Origin: a virus
Direction: 5' to 3' (one strand)
DNA: 20,225 nt
Virus record (IMG/VR): IMGVR_UViG_3300042540_000673
Span: 1-20,225 of that record
The translations under genes were made by a program, and so were the position numbers. Shown piece by piece: positions 17,367 through 20,225 of the stretch; position 1 is the first letter of the stretch, and each line of letters starts with the position of its first letter. The notes beneath the pieces were generated by a model. It was not told where the DNA came from. It saw nothing but the letters and a program-made list of their open reading frames with translations, and searched no databases.

Positions 17367-18909
17367 GCATCGCCCCGGCATCGACCAGGCGAAGGCCGAC
17401 CGGGTGTACCGTTTCTTCGAGACGGTGCTGAAGCACAGCAAGGGCCAGACGGCCGGGCAACCGTTCCTACTGCTGCCGTGGCAGCGGTACGTGCTGGGCG
17501 AGATCTTCGGCCGGCTAAAACCTGACGGCACGCGGCAGCATCGCCAGGCGTACATCGAGATCCCCAAGAAGAACGGCAAGTCCACGCTACTCGCCGGCAT
17601 CGCCCTCTACATGCTGGTGGCCGACGGCGAAGCCGGGGCTGAGGTTTACGGTGCGGCATCGGACCGCGAGCAGGCTGGCATCATCTACCGGGAAGCCGCG
17701 TCGATGGTGCGATCGTCGCCGGCTTTGTCGAAGGTGCTGGAGGTGCTCGACTCGCGGAAGACGATCGTGCATCGCGGCAGCAACTCGTTCTATCGGGTTC
17801 TATCGGCGGATGCGTTCAGGGCCGAGGGGCTCAACATCTCCTGCCTGCTTTTCGACGAGTTGCACGCCCAACGTGGCGACCGCCGGCTGTGGGATGCCCT
17901 GCGGTACGGCGGTGCAGCCCGGCGTCAGCCGCTGGTGATGTCGATCACGACGGCGGGCGAGGCGAACAAGACTCACCTCTGGTACGACCAGCACGACTAC
18001 GCCGAGCGGTGCATTGCCGACCCGACGTTCGACCCGTCGTTCTTCGGCTGCATCTACGCGGCTGACCGGGAGGACGATTGGAAGTCGCCGAAGATCTGGC
18101 ACAAGGCGAACCCGTCGTTAGGCGAGACGATCAGCGAGGAGTCATTCGCGGCCGACTGCCGCGAGGCCGAGAACTCTGCCACCAAACTCAACGCCTTCCT
18201 GCGGTATCGGTTGAACATCCCGACGACCAGCGACATCCGGTGGATTCGTCCTGACCAGTGGGCGGCCTGCGGCGTGGAACTCGAGCCGTTGGAGGGTCGG
18301 CCGTTCTGGGCGGGGCTGGACCTGGCGAGTACGTGGGACACGTCGGCGTTCGTGGCGGTGTTTCCCGACGAGTCTGGCAGGTACGACGTGGTCCCGATGT
18401 TCTGGTGCCCCGAGGCCAACGCCGCTGAGCGGGAGCGGGTTGACCGGGTGCCCTACACCCAGTGGGGCAGGGACGGGTTCCTGCGGCTGACGGACGGCAA
18501 GAGCACGGATTACGCCACGATCAAGCGGGACATCATGGAGTTCTGCGGGCGGTTCCAGCCGAAGCAGATCGCCATCGACCGATGGAACGCGACGATGCTG
18601 GCACAGGAGCTCGTTGCCGAGGGCTTGCCGGTGCAGATGTTTGGGCAAGGGTTCGCGTCGATGAGTGCCCCGGCGAAGCGTCTTGAGGCACTCACGATCG
18701 ACGGCAAACTGCGGCACGCTGGGCATCCGGTGCTAGGCTGGCAAGCAGGAAACGTAGCGGTACAGAGCGACCCGGCCGGCAACATCAAGCCCAGCAAAGC
18801 CAAGAGCACGGAACGCATCGACGGCATTGTGGCTCTGGTGATGGCGATTGGCACGCACATGGGCGAAAGCCTGACGCCGCAGGCGATGCCCGAACTTTCC
18901 TTCTGGTGA
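17305..18909 (+). CDS. terL: Terminase large subunit (Terminase_1, HK97-like)
   Basis: The 534-residue product has the packaging ATPase and nuclease. The DNA-engaging N-terminus is FFETVLKHSKGQTAGQPFLL, followed by LPWQRYVLGEIFG. The deviant Walker A is EIPKKNGKSTLL, and Walker B is CLLFDELHAQRGDRRLWDAL. ITTAGEANKTHLW holds the coupling motif. The RNase H-like nuclease contains AGLDLASTWDTSAF, QIAIDRWNATM and STERIDGIVALVMA with the metal-binding acidic residues. No ATG or GTG gives a full N-terminus; TTG 17305 is the best in-frame start I can see, without a good ribosome-binding site, so translation is probably coupled to terS. It powers DNA translocation into the prohead through the portal. 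Confidence 0.93.
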   Translation: MPRKSKSKRTSSKSSSPPTAKHRPGIDQAKADRVYRFFETVLKHSKGQTAGQPFLLLPWQRYVLGEIFGRLKPDGTRQHRQAYIEIPKKNGKSTLLAGIALYMLVADGEAGAEVYGAASDREQAGIIYREAASMVRSSPALSKVLEVLDSRKTIVHRGSNSFYRVLSADAFRAEGLNISCLLFDELHAQRGDRRLWDALRYGGAARRQPLVMSITTAGEANKTHLWYDQHDYAERCIADPTFDPSFFGCIYAADREDDWKSPKIWHKANPSLGETISEESFAADCREAENSATKLNAFLRYRLNIPTTSDIRWIRPDQWAACGVELEPLEGRPFWAGLDLASTWDTSAFVAVFPDESGRYDVVPMFWCPEANAAERERVDRVPYTQWGRDGFLRLTDGKSTDYATIKRDIMEFCGRFQPKQIAIDRWNATMLAQELVAEGLPVQMFGQGFASMSAPAKRLEALTIDGKLRHAGHPVLGWQAGNVAVQSDPAGNIKPSKAKSTERIDGIVALVMAIGTHMGESLTPQAMPELSFW

Positions 18910-18916
18910 ACACCGC

Positions 18917-20152
18917 ATGGATGCGACGCTCCCCGAGATCCGCTGGCTTGAGACGCGGATGAGCCGCTGGGATGACCTAGTTGCGGCTGCTGCCGAGTCT
19001 GGCGTGCGGGTGACTCCCGAGACCGCCATGCGAACGGCGGCCTACATGGCCTGTGCCCGAGTGGTGGCCGAGACTGTCGCCTGCCTGCCGCTGCACGTCT
19101 ACCGCAAGCGTGACGACTACACGTCTGAGCGAGCCAAGGATTTGGCGATCTACAGCGTGCTCGCCAAGAAGCCGAACCGCTACCAGACCCGGTATCAGTG
19201 GGTCGAGCAGATCTGCCTGCACATGGGGTTCTACGGCTCGTCCTACCAGTTCAAGTTCCGCGGCCCCGATGGGCAGGTGACCGAACTACGGCCGTTAAAC
19301 CCGGCCGGCATGAAGGTCGAGGCGGACGATGAGGGCACGAAGACGTACCTGTTCACGGACCCGAAGACGGGCCGCCAGACGATCTACCGCGATGACCAGA
19401 TCTGCCACATTCCGTGGATCTCGTTCGACGGCATTCACGGTGAGGTGCCGATTGAGTTGGGCCGGGATGCGATCAGCCTGGCCCGCAGCCTGGAGGGCTA
19501 CGCGGCCAACTTCTACAGGAACCAAGCCCAGCCGGGGCTGATCCTGACGACGGACCAAGTGCTCAACGAGGAGCAGCGGCGTGGGCTTCGCGAGTCGTGG
19601 AACGCCCGGCACAAGGGGGCGAGGAACGCTGGCGAGACGGCGGTGCTGAGCAACGGGCTGAAGGCCGACACGATCACGGCCACGAATCAAGAGAGCCAGT
19701 TGGCCGAACTGTGGATGCAATCGCTGCTGGCGATCTGCCGCATCTGGCGGATGCCGCCGCACATGATTCAGGAGTTGGGCCGCGCGACGTGGGGCAACCT
19801 GCAGAGCGAGATGGTGTCGTTCGAGAAGTTCACGATTGCCCCGTGGCTACGGCGGATTGAGGGTGCGATCGAGCGGGACGTGCTCCCCGAGGACGGCGAG
19901 TTGTACGCGGAGTTCCTGGTCGAAGGGCTGCTGCGGTCCGACATCACGACCCGCTATCAGGCGTATGAGATCGCGATCCGCAATAAGTGGCTGACGCCCG
20001 AGGAAGTGCGGCAGAAGGAAAGCCTCGGCCCGCTTCCCCCTGGTGCTGAGCCGGTGGCCGAGCCGGTGGAGGACGTGCCAGAGGAGCAGGACGAACCGAG
20101 CGAAGACGAGCCGGCCCAGGACACCCCGAGCACGGAGGCGAGCGATGGCTGA
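18917..20152 (+). CDS. HK97-family portal protein
   Basis: The 411-residue product matches phage portal proteins of the HK97 type in size and motifs. RTAAYMACARVVAETVACLP (about residue 40) is the family lead-in, VLAKKPNRYQTRYQWVEQIC follows, and GFYGSSYQFKFRGPDGQVTE and LRPLNPAGMKV come next. ICRIWRMPPHMIQELGRATW near residue 280 is the conserved 'R.P....' segment, and NLQSEMVSFEKFTIAPWLRR follows. The C-terminus is a Pro/Glu-rich acidic tail, usual for this family. The protein forms the dodecameric ring at the capsid vertex through which TerL pumps DNA. It starts seven bases after terL, and its stop overlaps the next ATG. Confidence 0.92.
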   Translation: MDATLPEIRWLETRMSRWDDLVAAAAESGVRVTPETAMRTAAYMACARVVAETVACLPLHVYRKRDDYTSERAKDLAIYSVLAKKPNRYQTRYQWVEQICLHMGFYGSSYQFKFRGPDGQVTELRPLNPAGMKVEADDEGTKTYLFTDPKTGRQTIYRDDQICHIPWISFDGIHGEVPIELGRDAISLARSLEGYAANFYRNQAQPGLILTTDQVLNEEQRRGLRESWNARHKGARNAGETAVLSNGLKADTITATNQESQLAELWMQSLLAICRIWRMPPHMIQELGRATWGNLQSEMVSFEKFTIAPWLRRIEGAIERDVLPEDGELYAEFLVEGLLRSDITTRYQAYEIAIRNKWLTPEEVRQKESLGPLPPGAEPVAEPVEDVPEEQDEPSEDEPAQDTPSTEASDG

Positions 20153-20225
20153 CGAGATGGACGTGGCGGTGGCTACGGAGATCGAGCGGCGTGACTGGGA
20201 GTTCGCCGACGACGGTGGCGTGGCT
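20145..20225 (+). CDS. 5' end of next head gene (possible prohead protease)
   Basis: ATG 20145 overlaps the portal stop by eight bases and follows GGAGG (20134-20138). The frame stays open to the window end, giving 27 residues, MADEMDVAVATEIERRDWEF and seven more. In HK97-type gene order the prohead protease follows the portal, and an 'ERRxxEF.DDG' start would fit. The sequence is too short to confirm a protease; only position and the start are supported. Confidence 0.45.
   Translation, partial: MADEMDVAVATEIERRDWEFADDGGVA

Overview
This is a contiguous segment of a GC-rich tailed bacteriophage or prophage (Caudoviricetes). Every confident gene lies on the + strand, and most neighbours overlap by ATGA or GTGA. 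The HK97-type packaging genes (P27-like small terminase, Terminase_1-like large terminase, HK97-family portal, adjacent HNH nuclease) make it a siphovirus-like phage. The host cannot be read directly. Small proteins of the DUF551 and 'PLYRAPTLTDKEREAL' kinds, and integron-type cassettes, remind me of planctomycete genomes, but this is an unverified recollection.

Layout. 1-2.9 kb: the 3' part of an SNF2-like helicase, a DNA methyltransferase, small helix-turn-helix proteins and one unknown. 2.9-6.3 kb: the replication/regulation module, with a Cro-like protein, a DUF1376 replication protein whose gene carries an 11-bp-period iteron-like array, a LexA-type DNA-binding domain without its protease, and a phage sliding clamp (DnaN). 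6.3-6.7 kb: a non-coding stretch with two strong hairpins. 6.7-9.0 kb: an array of seven short genes. 9.1-11.9 kb: a small membrane protein, RusA resolvase, a class I methyltransferase, a second HTH paralogue and two glycosyltransferases. 11.9-16.8 kb: membrane/lysis-type proteins, a papain-like cysteine protease, a lipoprotein with a DnaJ-type zinc motif, a probable appendage protein, small unknowns and HNH. 16.9 kb to the end: terS, terL, portal and the start of the next head gene.

The most notable content is the 6.7-9.0 kb array. I read it as an integron-type cassette array inside a phage genome, with six attC-like sites. Each cassette's 3' 7-mer (R'') is the exact reverse complement of the 7-mer at its own 5' boundary (seven of seven). 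The paired inner boxes carry the extrahelical-base pattern typical of attC sites. No integrase gene lies in the window. Four of the attC-like sites contain a Shine-Dalgarno sequence, a start codon and a conserved N-terminal peptide read in frame through the crossover point (always in a GG|T glycine codon). Exchanging cassettes there would place new protein bodies behind a fixed, attC-encoded leader. In two sites the ribosome-binding site lies in the attC stem, so the folded transcript could also control translation.

How the genes fit together: clamp, DUF1376 protein, RusA and helicase serve phage DNA replication and recombination; the DNA methyltransferase probably protects against restriction; the sugar and methyl transferases probably modify a surface or virion component; the membrane proteins and protease may act in lysis or entry; HNH, TerS, TerL and portal form the packaging machine.
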